Shown here: in pieces, positions 19,882 through 29,032 of the stretch
Layout of the letters: every line of letters starts with the position of its first letter
Position numbering within the stretch: position 1 is the stretch's first letter
From: Acidimicrobiaceae bacterium
GTDB lineage: Bacteria > Actinomycetota > Acidimicrobiia > Acidimicrobiales > RAAP-2
Reading direction: 5' to 3'
DNA length: 64,000 nt
Assembly: GCA_027315315.1 (NCBI GenBank)
Contig: DAHUYG010000039.1
Span: forward strand, 1-64,000
Made by a program: the position numbers and the translations under genes
The notes under the pieces: model-generated
The model's database searches: none
Told to the model about the DNA's origin: nothing
Seen by the model: only the letters and a program-made list of their open reading frames with translations

Positions 19882-19924
19882 CCTCAGACGGTCTGAGGAC
19901 CCGTTGTCGAGCAATCGAAGTCTA
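19882..19924 (-). promoter_or_regulatory. clpC upstream region: -10 box and 17-bp palindrome
   Basis: On the minus strand TAGACT (19919-19924) is a likely clpC -10 box. Between it and the start lies CCTCAGAC-G-GTCTGAGG (19882-19898, read on the plus strand), a perfect 8-bp inverted repeat with a one-base centre. It would fall just downstream of the transcription start, fitting an operator. It matches neither the CtsR heptad repeat nor the ClgR site as I know them. Confidence 0.5.
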
Positions 19925-20025
19925 CCCGGGGCGCCCCTTCGAACCCGACGCACCACCCCGGTGGGCGGGCCCCCGTCGGCTTTGCCCGGGGACGGGGTGT
20001 CGGGCGGCGCGGGGCGTCGCCTATC

Positions 20026-21009
20026 GTGGCCATGGTGAACGCCGTGCGCCTGCTCGGTCTTCCCGGCCTTGACCAGGACCTGCAGCGGGTGGAACCGATG
20101 CTGGTCTCGGTGGTCTCGGCCGGCGACCCCTTCCTCGACGAGGTCGCCACCCACCTGATCCAGGCCGGCGGCAAGCGGCTGCGCCCGACCCTCGCCCTCG
20201 CCGCGGCCACCCGGGGCGTGCGCAGCGCGAGCGAGGAAGACCTCCTCGGCTCGGTCTCCGTCGAGCTCGTGCACCTCGCCTCCCTCTACCACGACGACGT
20301 CATCGACGAGGCCACCATGCGCCGGGGCGTGGAGAGCGTGAACGCCCGCTTCGGCAACCTGATGGCGATCGTCGGCGGCGACTACCTGCTCGCACGGTCC
20401 GCCGAGATCGCAGCCGGCCTCGGCACCGAGGTGGCCGGGCTGCTCGCCACCACCCTCGGGCTCCTGTGCCGGGGCCAGGTGTCCGAGGTGAAGACGGCGT
20501 TCTCCACCTCGCGCACCGTCGAGCAGTACCTGGAGGCCGTCTCGGGGAAGACCGCCGCGCTCATGGCGACCTCGTGCCGCGTCGGGGCCATCACCGGCGG
20601 CGCCAGCCGGGCCGAGATCGAGGCGCTGAGCGAGTTCGGCCGCAACTTCGGCATGGTCTTCCAGCTGCGCGACGACGTGCTCGATGTGACCGCGGTCAAC
20701 GGCGAGCTCGGCAAGCCGCCCGGCCAGGACCTGGCCGAGGGCGTCTACACCCTGCCGGTGCTCCACGCGCTGGCCGACCCCGAGATCGGGCCGGAGCTCT
20801 CGCTGCTCCTCGGCCAGCCGCTGGCCCAGCCCGAGCGGGACAAGGCCCGGGCCATGGTCGCGGCGTCCCGGGGGGTGGCCGAGACGATGGCGGTCGGCCG
20901 TCGCTTCGCCGCGGAGGCCGCCCGGGCCCTCGAGGGCGTGGCGTCGGGCGACCTGGCGGCGGCGCTCGGGGCCCTCACCGAGACGCTCTTCGCCGATCTA
21001 CCCGGCTGA
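20026..21009 (+). CDS. polyprenyl diphosphate synthase (trans-prenyltransferase)
   Basis: A 327-residue all-trans isoprenyl diphosphate synthase. The first Asp-rich motif is [15 protein letters not shown] (about residues 88-102). The second is [11 protein letters not shown] near residue 214. GGKRLRP lies near residue 49. It makes long prenyl chains from IPP, probably for menaquinone. The GTG at 20026 or the ATG at 20032 could start it; neither has a clear ribosome-binding site. The stop overlaps the convergent lysS stop by 12 bases. Chain length cannot be read with confidence. Confidence 0.9.
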   Translation: MAMVNAVRLLGLPGLDQDLQRVEPMLVSVVSAGDPFLDEVATHLIQAGGKRLRPTLALAAATRGVRSASEEDLLGSVSVELVHLASLYHDDVIDEATMRRGVESVNARFGNLMAIVGGDYLLARSAEIAAGLGTEVAGLLATTLGLLCRGQVSEVKTAFSTSRTVEQYLEAVSGKTAALMATSCRVGAITGGASRAEIEALSEFGRNFGMVFQLRDDVLDVTAVNGELGKPPGQDLAEGVYTLPVLHALADPEIGPELSLLLGQPLAQPERDKARAMVAASRGVAETMAVGRRFAAEAARALEGVASGDLAAALGALTETLFADLPG

Positions 21010-22422
21010 GTCGCCCCCCGCCCGCTCGGGTCGCAGCGTCGGGAACGCGATCACCTCGCGGATGTTGGCCGTGTCGGTGAGCAGCATCGCCAGGCGGTCG
21101 ATCCCGATGCCGAGCCCGGCCGTGGGCGGGAGGCCGTAGTCCATGGCCCGCAGGTACTCCTCGTCGAGGACCATCGCCTCGTCGTCGCCCGCGGCGCGCC
21201 GGCGGGCCTGCTCGACGAAGCGCGCCCGCTGGTCGTCGGGGTCGATCAGCTCGCTGAAGGCGTTGCCGAGCTCGCGCCCGCCGAGCACCGGCTCGAAGCG
21301 CTCGACGAGGCCGGGCCCGGCGCGGTGGCGACGGGCGAGCGGCGACACCTCCTCGGGGTAGTCGAGGACGAAGACCGGGCCCCAGAGCGCGCCCTCGGTC
21401 GTCTTCTCGTAGTACTCGGCCATGAGCTTGCCGGTGCCCCAGGAGGGGTCCACCGCCGCCCCGGTCTCGGCCAGGAGCGCCGCCAGCTCGTCGCGCTCCA
21501 TGCCCACATCCACCGCGTGGCCGGTCTGCTCCAAGATGAGCTCGGCCATCGTCGCCCGGCGCCACGGCGGCGTGAGGTCGAGCGGGCGGCCCTGGTAGGT
21601 GAGGCGGGCGGTGCCCACCACGTCGCTCGCGACCCCGGCCACCAGCTCCTCGACGAGCCCCATCATGTCGAGGTAGTCGGCGTAGGCCCAGTACAGCTCG
21701 AGGGTGGTGAACTCGGGGTTGTGCCGCGGCGAGATGCCCTCGTTGCGGAAGGACCGCCCGATCTCGAAGACCCTCTCGAACCCCCCGATCACCAGGCGCT
21801 TCAGGTAGAGCTCGGGCGCGACGCGCAGGTACAGGTCGGCGTCGAGCGCGTTGTGGTGGGTGACGAAGGGCCGGGCCAGCGCGCCGCCGGGAATGGGGTG
21901 CAGGATCGGCGTCTCCACCTCGACGAAGCCCCCTGCCCACAGCCGCTCTCGCATCGCCCGGACGATCTCGCTGCGCACGAGGAGGTGCGAGCGCGTCGAC
22001 TCGTTGGCCCACAGGTCGACCTCGCGCTGGCGCGAGCGGGTCTCGGTGTCGGTGACGCCCCGCCACTTGTCGCCGAAGGAGCGCCTGGCCCGGGCGAGCA
22101 GCGTCCAGGTGCGCACCCTGACCGACAGCTCGCCGCGCCGCGTCCGCACGACCTCGCCGCTGGCCCCGATCCAGTCGCCGAGGTTGAGGCGAACGAAGTC
22201 CTCGAGGTCCTCGGTCGCGCCGGCCTGCGCGAACAGCTGGATCGACCCGCTCGAGTCGCGCAGCTCGCCGAAGGCGACCTTGCCCTGGGTCCGCAGCAGC
22301 ATCACCCGGCCGGCCACCGAGACGACGTCGCCGGACTCCTCGCCCGCCGAGAGGCCCCCCCAGCGCTGCGCGATCTCGGACGCCGCGTGGGTCACCTCGA
22401 AGCGGTACGGGACCTCGCTCAC
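20998..22422 (-). CDS. lysS: lysyl-tRNA synthetase, class II
   Basis: A 474-residue class II aminoacyl-tRNA synthetase. The N-terminal OB anticodon-binding domain spans about residues 35-125 ([21 protein letters not shown]). Motif 2 is [20 protein letters not shown] and motif 3 is [13 protein letters not shown] near the C-terminus. The GTG start overlaps the coaX stop as GTGA. In mycobacteria lysS also lies close to coaX and clpC, so the order is conserved. Confidence 0.96.
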   Translation of the reverse strand: MSEVPYRFEVTHAASEIAQRWGGLSAGEESGDVVSVAGRVMLLRTQGKVAFGELRDSSGSIQLFAQAGATEDLEDFVRLNLGDWIGASGEVVRTRRGELSVRVRTWTLLARARRSFGDKWRGVTDTETRSRQREVDLWANESTRSHLLVRSEIVRAMRERLWAGGFVEVETPILHPIPGGALARPFVTHHNALDADLYLRVAPELYLKRLVIGGFERVFEIGRSFRNEGISPRHNPEFTTLELYWAYADYLDMMGLVEELVAGVASDVVGTARLTYQGRPLDLTPPWRRATMAELILEQTGHAVDVGMERDELAALLAETGAAVDPSWGTGKLMAEYYEKTTEGALWGPVFVLDYPEEVSPLARRHRAGPGLVERFEPVLGGRELGNAFSELIDPDDQRARFVEQARRRAAGDDEAMVLDEEYLRAMDYGLPPTAGLGIGIDRLAMLLTDTANIREVIAFPTLRPERAGGDSAG

Positions 22423-23264
22423 CGCCGACCGCCCACGTTGCGGTCGTAGAGGACCCGGAGGCCCTCGAGGGTCAGCCACGGCTCGACGTGCTGGACGAGC
22501 TCGCTGTAGGGGGCGATCAGCTCGGCCAGCCCGCCGGTCGCGATGATCGTGGCCGACTCGCCGAGCTCGCCACGGATCCGCCGGCAGAGGCCGTCGACCT
22601 GCGCTGCGAAGCCGAAGAGGACCCCCGACTGGATCGACTCGGCAGTCGAGCGCCCGATCACCGCCCGGGGCTCGACGAGCTCGACGCGCCGCAGCGCCGC
22701 CGCGTGCTGGAAGAGCGCCTCGAGGCTGATGGCGACGCCCGGGGTGATCGCCCCACCGAGGTACTCGCCGGCCGCCGAGATCGCCTCGAAGGTGGTCGCG
22801 GTCCCCAAGTCGACGACGAGCGACGGGCCGCCGTAGAGATGGAAGGCCCCGAGGGCGTTGGCGATGCGGTCCGGCCCGACCTCGCGCGGGTCGTCGTAGA
22901 GGATCGGCATGCCACTGCGCACCCCGGGGCCGACCACCACGAGCGGCACGCCCGAGAACCACCGCAGCGCCATCTGGCGCAGCGCTGCGGTCATGGCGGG
23001 CACCGAGGAGCACACCGCGATCCCGCTCAGCGAGGAGTGGATGTCGAGCCCCTCGAGGTCCAAGAGCTGGGTGAGGAGCACGGCGTGCTCGTCGGGGGTC
23101 CGGTCGGGCACCGAGGAGAGCCGCCAGTGGTAGCGCAGGCCCCGCAGCGGGTCGTTCTCAAGACCGATCCCGAAGCCCCCCTGCTCGTCGGCGGCCACCT
23201 CGCCCTCCGCCGCGTAGAGCCCGACGACCGACTCGGTGTTGCCGACGTCGATGGCGAGCAGCAT
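22419..23264 (-). CDS. coaX: type III pantothenate kinase
   Basis: A 281-residue ASKHA-fold kinase making 4'-phosphopantothenate, the first step of CoA synthesis. The phosphate-binding loop is [26 protein letters not shown] is the pantothenate-site signature, and [13 protein letters not shown] the second phosphate loop. An insertion of roughly 20 residues (about 19-45) separates the first loop from the HWRLSS strand. Its ATG shares one base with the nadC stop (TGATG). PanC, two genes further upstream past nadC and nadB, makes its substrate. Confidence 0.94.
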   Translation of the reverse strand: MLLAIDVGNTESVVGLYAAEGEVAADEQGGFGIGLENDPLRGLRYHWRLSSVPDRTPDEHAVLLTQLLDLEGLDIHSSLSGIAVCSSVPAMTAALRQMALRWFSGVPLVVVGPGVRSGMPILYDDPREVGPDRIANALGAFHLYGGPSLVVDLGTATTFEAISAAGEYLGGAITPGVAISLEALFQHAAALRRVELVEPRAVIGRSTAESIQSGVLFGFAAQVDGLCRRIRGELGESATIIATGGLAELIAPYSELVQHVEPWLTLEGLRVLYDRNVGGRR

Positions 23265-24154
23265 CAGGGGGCCACCGCGCCCGGGCGCCCGAGGTCGAGG
23301 CCGAGGTCGAGGACGCTCGCCGAGTGGGTGAGCGCGCCGACCGAGATGAGGTCGGCGCCGGCCGCCGCATAGCGCGGCGCCGACTCGAGCGTCACCCCGC
23401 CCGACACCTCGACCAGCATGGACCCGTCGGGGCGCAGGCCCCCCACGAGCTCGACGCACGCCGCGACCTCGCTCGGGGTCATGTTGTCGAGGAGCACCGC
23501 CGAGGCACCGGCGCGGCAGGCCTCCTCGACCTGGCCGATGCGGTCGCACTCGATCTCGACGCTGCGCCCGGGCCACATGCGCCGCGCCGTGCCGACCGCG
23601 TCGGCGATGCCGAGACCGGCCAGGTGGTTGTCCTTGACGAGGATGCCGTCGGAGAGCCCGAAGCGGTGGTTGTGCCCGCCCCCGGCGCGCACCGCCGCCT
23701 TCTCAAGCGCGCGGAGCCCCGGCGTCGTCTTGCGGGTGTCGAGGACCCGCGTCGAGGGGTTGGCCGCCTCGACCGCCTCGACGTAGCGCCGGGTGAGCGA
23801 GGCGACCCCCGACAGCCGGCCGAGGAAGTTGAGCGCGGTGCGCTCAGCTGTGAGCACCGAGCGGAGCGCGCCCGAGACCTCCGCCACGACCTGGCCCGGG
23901 GCGACGGGCGAGCCGTCCCCGAGGTGCCAGCGCACCTCGAGGGAGGGGTCCACCAGCGCGAAGGTGGCCCGCGCGCAGCGCTCGCCGGCGAGGACCCCCG
24001 CGGCGCGAGCCACGATCGAGAGCGAGGCGTTCGCCGACGCCGGCACCAGCGCCGCACTGAGGTCGCCAAGGCCGCCCAGGTCCTCCTCGAGCGCGGCGGC
24101 GACGGCTCGGCGCACCGCGCCCTCGGGCGGATGGGGGTCGTGCGGCGTCGACAT
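23264..24154 (-). CDS. nadC: nicotinate-nucleotide pyrophosphorylase (carboxylating)
   Basis: A 296-residue quinolinate phosphoribosyltransferase making nicotinate mononucleotide. Motifs include ALNFLGRLSGVAS, DTRKTTPGLRALEK, GGGHNHRFGLSDGILVKDNH and VEIECD, all substrate-binding. The C-terminal VEVSGGVTLE and GADLISVG complete the barrel. It lies 12 bases downstream of nadB. nadA, the usual partner, is not in this run. Confidence 0.96.
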   Translation of the reverse strand: MSTPHDPHPPEGAVRRAVAAALEEDLGGLGDLSAALVPASANASLSIVARAAGVLAGERCARATFALVDPSLEVRWHLGDGSPVAPGQVVAEVSGALRSVLTAERTALNFLGRLSGVASLTRRYVEAVEAANPSTRVLDTRKTTPGLRALEKAAVRAGGGHNHRFGLSDGILVKDNHLAGLGIADAVGTARRMWPGRSVEIECDRIGQVEEACRAGASAVLLDNMTPSEVAACVELVGGLRPDGSMLVEVSGGVTLESAPRYAAAGADLISVGALTHSASVLDLGLDLGRPGAVAP

Positions 24155-24166
24155 CGGTGCGCCGGT

Positions 24167-25795
24167 CTAGCCGCGCCCAGCCGGGCCGGCGTGGATCAGG
24201 CGGAGTCGCCAGGCGGGGTCGGTGCCCGGATGGTCCGAGCGGGTGTGCGCGCCGCGCGACTCGGTGCGCAGCCGGGCCGACGCCAGCAGCGCCGCGGCCA
24301 CGGTGAGCAGGTTGCGGAGCTCGCCCGACGCGACCCCGTCGCGGGCCTCCGAGCCCGCCCAGGCCCCGGCCAGCTCGGCCAGCTGCGCCTCGGCGGCGTC
24401 GAGCGACCCGGCCGAGCGGACGACGCCGGCCCCCGCGGTCATGGCCGCCTGGAGGCGGACCCGGCCCTTCGCCGGATCCTCGCCGGCGGCGGGCGGCGCG
24501 TCCTCGGGCCGCAGCGACGGGACCGGGCCCACCGGGCGTCCGGGTATCTCCTCGTCGGGGCCGCCGAGCACCGTGCGCATCGCGCCTGTGGCGGCGGGGC
24601 CGTCGATGCCCGCGACCATGGCCTCGGCGGCGCGGGCCCCGAAGACCATGCCTTCGAGGAGGGAGTTGGAGGCCAGGCGGTTGGCGCCGTGGACGCCGGT
24701 GCACGCCGCCTCGCCGGCCGCCCACAGCCCCCCGAGCGCGGTCGCGCCGTGGAGGTCGGTGACCACCCCGCCCGAGAGGTGATGGGCCGCCGGCGCGATC
24801 GGGAGCCAGTCGACCGCCGGGTCGAGCCCGACCTCGGCGAGCGAGGCCGCGATGGTCGGGAACCGCACCGAGAAGGCCTCGAGGCCGGTGGCGTCCAACC
24901 ACAGGTGGTCGGTGCCGTCGCGGCGCATCCGCTCGGCCATGGCCCGGCTCACCACGTCGCGGGGGGCGAGCTCGTCGACGAAGCGCTCCCCGCGCCCGTC
25001 CCGGAGCAGCGCGCCGTGGCCCCGGAGGGCCTCCGAGAGGAGGGGCCGGGGCATGGCTGGGTGGTGCAGAGCGGTGGGGTGGAACTGTACGAATTCCACG
25101 TCGGCCACGGGCACGCCGGCCCGCAGCGCCATGGCCAGGCCGTCGCCGGTCGCCTCGGGGGGGTTGGTGGTGACCGCGAAGAGCTGCCCGGCGCCGCCGG
25201 TCGCGAGCAGCACGTGCTCGGCGCGGATCTCGAGCTCGCCGCCGGCGGGTGGCCGGGCCACCACGCCCCGGCAGCGGCCCGCCTCCACGAGCAGGTCGAG
25301 GGCGAACCAGCGCTCGAGGACCGCCCCGGCCGAGGCCCTGGTCGCTTCGACGAGCGCCCGCTCGACCTCGGCGCCGGTCGCGGCACCGCCGGCGTGCACG
25401 ATCCGGGCCCTCGAGTGCCCACCCTCCCGGGCGAGCGAGAGCACGCCCGAGGCCTCCCGGTCGAACGCCGCGCCCATGGCGATCAGCTCGTTGACCCGGG
25501 CGGGCCCCTCGTCGACCAGCGCGCGGACGGCGTCCACGTCGCACAGGCCCGCCCCCGCCCCCAGGGTGTCGGCCAGGTGCAGGTCGGTCGAGTCCTCGTC
25601 GCCGCCCAGCACCGCTGCGACCCCGCCCTGGGCCCAGCGCGTCGCCGACTGGGAGAGCTCGCCCTTCGTGAGCACGCCCACGTGCAGCCGTCCGGGCCCC
25701 TCGGCCAGCCGGACCGCCGCCGAGAGCCCGGCGACGCCGCTGCCGACGATGAGGACGTCGAAGGGGCCGGCCGCCGCGCCGGCGCCGGGGGTCAC
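24167..25795 (-). CDS. nadB: L-aspartate oxidase
   Basis: A 542-residue flavoprotein oxidising L-aspartate to iminoaspartate for quinolinate synthesis. The FAD-binding Rossmann start is VLIVGSGVAGLSAAVRLAE, followed by LLATGGAGQLFAVTTNP. HHPAMPRPLLSEALRG and AHHLSGGVVTDLHGAT are succinate-dehydrogenase/fumarate-reductase family motifs. CTGVHGANRLASNSLLEG is typical of NadB, and a helical C-terminus follows. GTG start. Confidence 0.95.
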   Translation of the reverse strand: MTPGAGAAAGPFDVLIVGSGVAGLSAAVRLAEGPGRLHVGVLTKGELSQSATRWAQGGVAAVLGGDEDSTDLHLADTLGAGAGLCDVDAVRALVDEGPARVNELIAMGAAFDREASGVLSLAREGGHSRARIVHAGGAATGAEVERALVEATRASAGAVLERWFALDLLVEAGRCRGVVARPPAGGELEIRAEHVLLATGGAGQLFAVTTNPPEATGDGLAMALRAGVPVADVEFVQFHPTALHHPAMPRPLLSEALRGHGALLRDGRGERFVDELAPRDVVSRAMAERMRRDGTDHLWLDATGLEAFSVRFPTIAASLAEVGLDPAVDWLPIAPAAHHLSGGVVTDLHGATALGGLWAAGEAACTGVHGANRLASNSLLEGMVFGARAAEAMVAGIDGPAATGAMRTVLGGPDEEIPGRPVGPVPSLRPEDAPPAAGEDPAKGRVRLQAAMTAGAGVVRSAGSLDAAEAQLAELAGAWAGSEARDGVASGELRNLLTVAAALLASARLRTESRGAHTRSDHPGTDPAWRLRLIHAGPAGRG

Positions 25796-25852
25796 CGCTC
25801 CGGGCGCGCCGGTGCTGTGCCGCCCGCCCCGACTGCGCCGATCATCGGACCA

Positions 25853-26773
25853 CTATGCCCCGGTCGCAACTCCGACGAGCCCGGGGAGGGCGTCGCGGCG
25901 GGCCGAGCGGAGGGCGACCTCGGCCGGGGCGTTGTCGATGAGCCGCACCGGTCCCACCTCGGCCGCGATCAGCAGCCGGAGCGGCCGGTGGCCGTCGAGC
26001 ACGGCCGGGACGCGCAGGTCCCTCGCGTCAACCACGGCGCCGTAGTCGAGAGCGACGAGCGGCTCGGAGCCGACCACCGAGGCCATGAGCGTGGCGACCG
26101 CCGAGGGTCGGCGCTCCCCGGAGGCCACCGCGACCTGGGCGCTGGTCAGGGCCCGCCACAGTACGGCGGCGGCCCGACGCTCCTCGGCCGACAGCCGGAC
26201 GTTGCGGCTCGAGAGCGCGAGGCCGTCGGGCTCCCGCACGGTCGGGCACCCGACGATCTCGACGGCGAAGCCCAGGTCAGAGGCCATGCGACGGACCACC
26301 GCGAGCTGCTGGAAGTCCTTCTCGCCGAAGTACGCCCGACACCGGCCCGACAGGGCGAAGAGCTTGGCCACGACCGTGGCCACGCCCTCGAAGTGGCCCG
26401 GGCGCGACGCCCCCTCGAAGGGGGCAGCCTCGGCGCCGACCCGCACGACCGTCGAGGGCGCCTCGGGCCAGTCCGGGTACATCTCGGCGACGCCGGGGGC
26501 GAAGACCGCGTCGACGCCGTGCCCGGCGAGCAGCTCGAGGTCGGCGTCGAGGGTGCGCGGGTAGCGCTCGAGGTCGGCGGGGTCGCCGAACTGGAGGGGG
26601 TTGACGAAGATCGACACGGCGGTCACGTCGCACTCCGCCCGGGCCCGGACGACGAGCGACTCGTGCCCGGCGTGGAGCGCGCCCATCGTCGGGACCAGCC
26701 CGACGCTGCGTCCCGACGCCCGGGCCGCATCGAGCCGGTCGCGCCACGCTGCGGTGGTGGTCAGGACCTCCAC
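25853..26773 (-). CDS. panC: pantothenate synthetase (pantoate-beta-alanine ligase)
   Basis: A 306-residue ligase joining pantoate and beta-alanine. VPTMGALHAGHESLV holds the HxGH motif. SIFVNPLQFG, YFGEKDFQQL and SSRNVRLSAEER are conserved active-site blocks. GTG start, one base past the upstream gene. panD, which often follows panC in actinobacteria and supplies beta-alanine, is absent here. Confidence 0.95.
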   Translation of the reverse strand: MEVLTTTAAWRDRLDAARASGRSVGLVPTMGALHAGHESLVVRARAECDVTAVSIFVNPLQFGDPADLERYPRTLDADLELLAGHGVDAVFAPGVAEMYPDWPEAPSTVVRVGAEAAPFEGASRPGHFEGVATVVAKLFALSGRCRAYFGEKDFQQLAVVRRMASDLGFAVEIVGCPTVREPDGLALSSRNVRLSAEERRAAAVLWRALTSAQVAVASGERRPSAVATLMASVVGSEPLVALDYGAVVDARDLRVPAVLDGHRPLRLLIAAEVGPVRLIDNAPAEVALRSARRDALPGLVGVATGA

Positions 26774-26774
26774 C

Positions 26775-27557
26775 TCAGACCCCGCTCGGCACCCGGGGCC
26801 CGCGGGCCCGGCGACCCTCGACCGGGGCCGTCGCGATCCCGGGCCGGTGGTCCTCGGCCAGGCGGTGGGCGAGCGCGACGCCGGCGTTGTAGCCGGGCCG
26901 CTCCTCGGGGGCGAGCGCCCGCCGGTGCGCCTCGAGCGTGGACCAGTCGCCGCGGGCCGCCGGGCCGGTCAGCGCGCCGGCCGGGCCGAGGCGCTCGACG
27001 TCTTCGATCGCCGCGCGCGACAAGGCCAAGAACGCGTCGACGCCGAGGCCCGCCGACTCGGCTATCCGCTGGACCTGGCCGAGCAGGGCGACGACGTGGT
27101 TGGCGGCGACGCACGCCGCTGCGTGATACGCGGCGCGCTCGGCGTCGTCGACCACGAACGGTCGCCCGCCGAGCGACGCGGCGAGCTCGTCGGCCACCGG
27201 GTCCCCCGCCACCGCGAACGCGATGCCCGAGCCCAACCGATGCGCCCCGATCTCGGCGTTCGGGAGCGGCACGAGCGGGTGCAGCGACGCCCGCCGGGGA
27301 TGGGGGCCGAGGACGTCGAGCCCGAGGGAGGCCGCGAGGTGCACGACGACGCAACCCGGCGACGGCTCGACGCCCGCCGCGACCGCCGCCACGGCGTCGT
27401 CGGGCGTGGCCAGGACGAGGACGTCGACCCCGCGCGCGGCGTGGCGCTGGTCGTCGTGGCGTCCGAGGATGCCCTCCACCCGGTGCCCCGCGGCGGCCAG
27501 GGCGAGCGCCATGGAGCGACCGGCCCGCCCGGGGCCGATCAGACGAACGGATCTCAC
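26775..27557 (-). CDS. Rossmann-like / DUF2520 oxidoreductase family protein
   Basis: A 260-residue protein with an N-terminal Rossmann domain (RLIGPGRAGRSMALALAAAGH) and a C-terminal DUF2520-type helical domain (AYHAAACVAANHVVALL). This resembles ketopantoate and prephenate dehydrogenase architecture. The GTG at 27557 follows GGAGGAGG at 7 bases. The family lies next to panC in many actinobacteria, so a role in pantothenate supply is a fair guess, not shown. The NADP-like dinucleotide site is visible, but no substrate is known. Confidence 0.85.
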   Translation of the reverse strand: MRSVRLIGPGRAGRSMALALAAAGHRVEGILGRHDDQRHAARGVDVLVLATPDDAVAAVAAGVEPSPGCVVVHLAASLGLDVLGPHPRRASLHPLVPLPNAEIGAHRLGSGIAFAVAGDPVADELAASLGGRPFVVDDAERAAYHAAACVAANHVVALLGQVQRIAESAGLGVDAFLALSRAAIEDVERLGPAGALTGPAARGDWSTLEAHRRALAPEERPGYNAGVALAHRLAEDHRPGIATAPVEGRRARGPRVPSGV

Positions 27558-27603
27558 GAAGGACCTCCTCCGGCGATCCAACCCCCTCGGGGTGTCGGTC
27601 GCC

Positions 27604-28110
27604 TCAGCGATCGGATCTCGTGACCGAAGTCGCGAACCGCGTCAGTGTACCCACCGGCCTCACCCGGCCGACAGCCGAGGCGAGGGCGTCCGGGGGGACC
27701 AACCCCGGGGCGAGCTCGGCCAGCGGGACCAGCACGAAGCGCCGCTCGTACATGCGGGGGTGGGGGACGACGAGGTCGGGCTCGTGCACCCTCTCGTCGC
27801 CGACCAAAAGGACGTCCGCGTCGAGCGTCCGCGGGCCGAAGGCGACGGTCCGGACGCGCTGCGCGTCGTCCTCGAGCGCCCGGCAGCGCTCGAGGAGCCG
27901 GTGGGGCGAGTCCGAGGTGGACAGCTCGATCACCGCGTTGAGATAGGGGCCCTGCTCGGGGCCGCCGACCGGCTCGGTCTCATAGACCGAGGAGGCCGCC
28001 ACGACGTCGCCCGGCGCCGCCAGCAGCTCGGCGGCGCGCTCGAGGTGCTCGAGACGGTCCCCCAGGTTGGAGCCGAGCCCGACAAAGGCCCGGCGCGCCC
28101 CGGGGCTCAC
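27604..28110 (-). CDS. folK: 2-amino-4-hydroxy-6-hydroxymethyldihydropteridine pyrophosphokinase
   Basis: A 168-residue folate enzyme. FVGLGSNLGDR opens the fold. SSVYETEPVGGPEQGPYLNAV binds the pterin. The ATP-site signature FGPRTLDADVLL, then VPHPRMYERRFVLVPL, identify HPPK. The GTG start overlaps the folB stop as GTGA. FolK makes the diphosphate used by FolP. Confidence 0.94.
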   Translation of the reverse strand: MSPGARRAFVGLGSNLGDRLEHLERAAELLAAPGDVVAASSVYETEPVGGPEQGPYLNAVIELSTSDSPHRLLERCRALEDDAQRVRTVAFGPRTLDADVLLVGDERVHEPDLVVPHPRMYERRFVLVPLAELAPGLVPPDALASAVGRVRPVGTLTRFATSVTRSDR

Positions 28111-28496
28111 CCCGCCGGTCGGTCCCGCCGCCGCGTGACCCGCACGCCGACCGAGCCGAGGTCCTCGGGGATCGGGGGCCGGAGCTTGCGCACCACCACG
28201 TGGGCCGCCTCGACCCGCTCGTCGAGCGCCACCATCGCGCCGGCCAGCGCGCCGGCCAGCGCCTCGAGCAGCGCGAAGGAGCTCGACCGCACGAGAGCGG
28301 CGGCAGCCTCCACCGCGGCGCCGTAGTCGACCGTGTCGGCGAGGCCGTCGCTCTGCGCCGCCGGGGCGGTGTCGAGGTCGAGGTCGATGTCGAGCTCGAA
28401 GGGCTGGGGGCGCTCGCGCTCTTCGGGCAGGGCGCCGTGGGTGCCGACGACCCGCAGGGAGCGGATCTCGATGCGACCGGGCTCGGACCCGCTCAC
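28107..28496 (-). CDS. folB: dihydroneopterin aldolase
   Basis: A 129-residue aldolase/epimerase of the tunnelling fold. IRSLRVVGTHGALPEERERPQPF carries the N-terminal signature in two blocks, with the conserved Glu after GALP. TVDYGAAVEAA and LLEALAGALAG follow. VVVRKLRPPIPED includes the catalytic Lys. The start is GTG. It makes the hydroxymethylpterin consumed by FolK, to which it is coupled. Confidence 0.92.
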   Translation of the reverse strand: MSGSEPGRIEIRSLRVVGTHGALPEERERPQPFELDIDLDLDTAPAAQSDGLADTVDYGAAVEAAAALVRSSSFALLEALAGALAGAMVALDERVEAAHVVVRKLRPPIPEDLGSVGVRVTRRRDRPAG

Positions 28497-28506
28497 CGCG
28501 CCCCGC

Positions 28507-29022
28507 TCACCCGGCGAAGCGCGGCGCAGGCCCCTCGAGCGCGACCACGAGCTCGCGTCCGGCCGGCCCCATCTGGCGGCCCATCATGCGCTCGACGGTC
28601 GCCACGGCCTGGGGGACCACCGGGATCCGCCCCGACCACACGAGGAAGCCGGCCACGACCCCCATCACCCGGTCGCCCAGCTCCTCTTGGTGCAGCAGCA
28701 CCCGCTGTCCGTTGGCGAGCGAGTTGCGCAGGTCGGCGTAGCACTCCTCGAGGACCGCCCGCGGGTCGGTGCCCGAGGGGAGCGGGTAGTGGGCCCACAC
28801 GAGCTCCCCCTCGTCGTACGCATGGAGGTTGTGGGGGGACGGGAGCAGCGAGATGACCCGGTCGAAGCCCTGGACCCGCAGCCAGATGATCTCCTCCTGG
28901 CGGCGCACCCGGCGGTGGTTGGGCGCGAAGCCCCCGGGGCGCTCGCTCACCGCGAAGCGGTCCCGCAGCACCCAGGTGAAATTGCGCGGCTCGATGCCCG
29001 CCGCCCACTTGCCCTTCACCAC
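28507..29022 (-). CDS. tyrosine-phosphatase-like protein lacking the catalytic cysteine
   Basis: A 171-residue protein inside the folate run. Its layout resembles a small dual-specificity phosphatase: a strand (GFDRVISLL), a loop (YDEGELVWAHYPLP), a helix, then VLLHQEELGDRVMGVVAGFLV. The last block sits where HCX5R should be, but reads His111-Gln112-x5-Arg118, so the nucleophilic Cys is Gln. It would therefore be inactive as a cysteine phosphatase. The GTG at 29022 follows GAGGG. A binding or scaffold role, or a different chemistry, are options. I do not recognise a named family. Confidence 0.75.
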   Translation of the reverse strand: MVKGKWAAGIEPRNFTWVLRDRFAVSERPGGFAPNHRRVRRQEEIIWLRVQGFDRVISLLPSPHNLHAYDEGELVWAHYPLPSGTDPRAVLEECYADLRNSLANGQRVLLHQEELGDRVMGVVAGFLVWSGRIPVVPQAVATVERMMGRQMGPAGRELVVALEGPAPRFAG

Positions 29023-29032
29023 GGCCTGGCCC

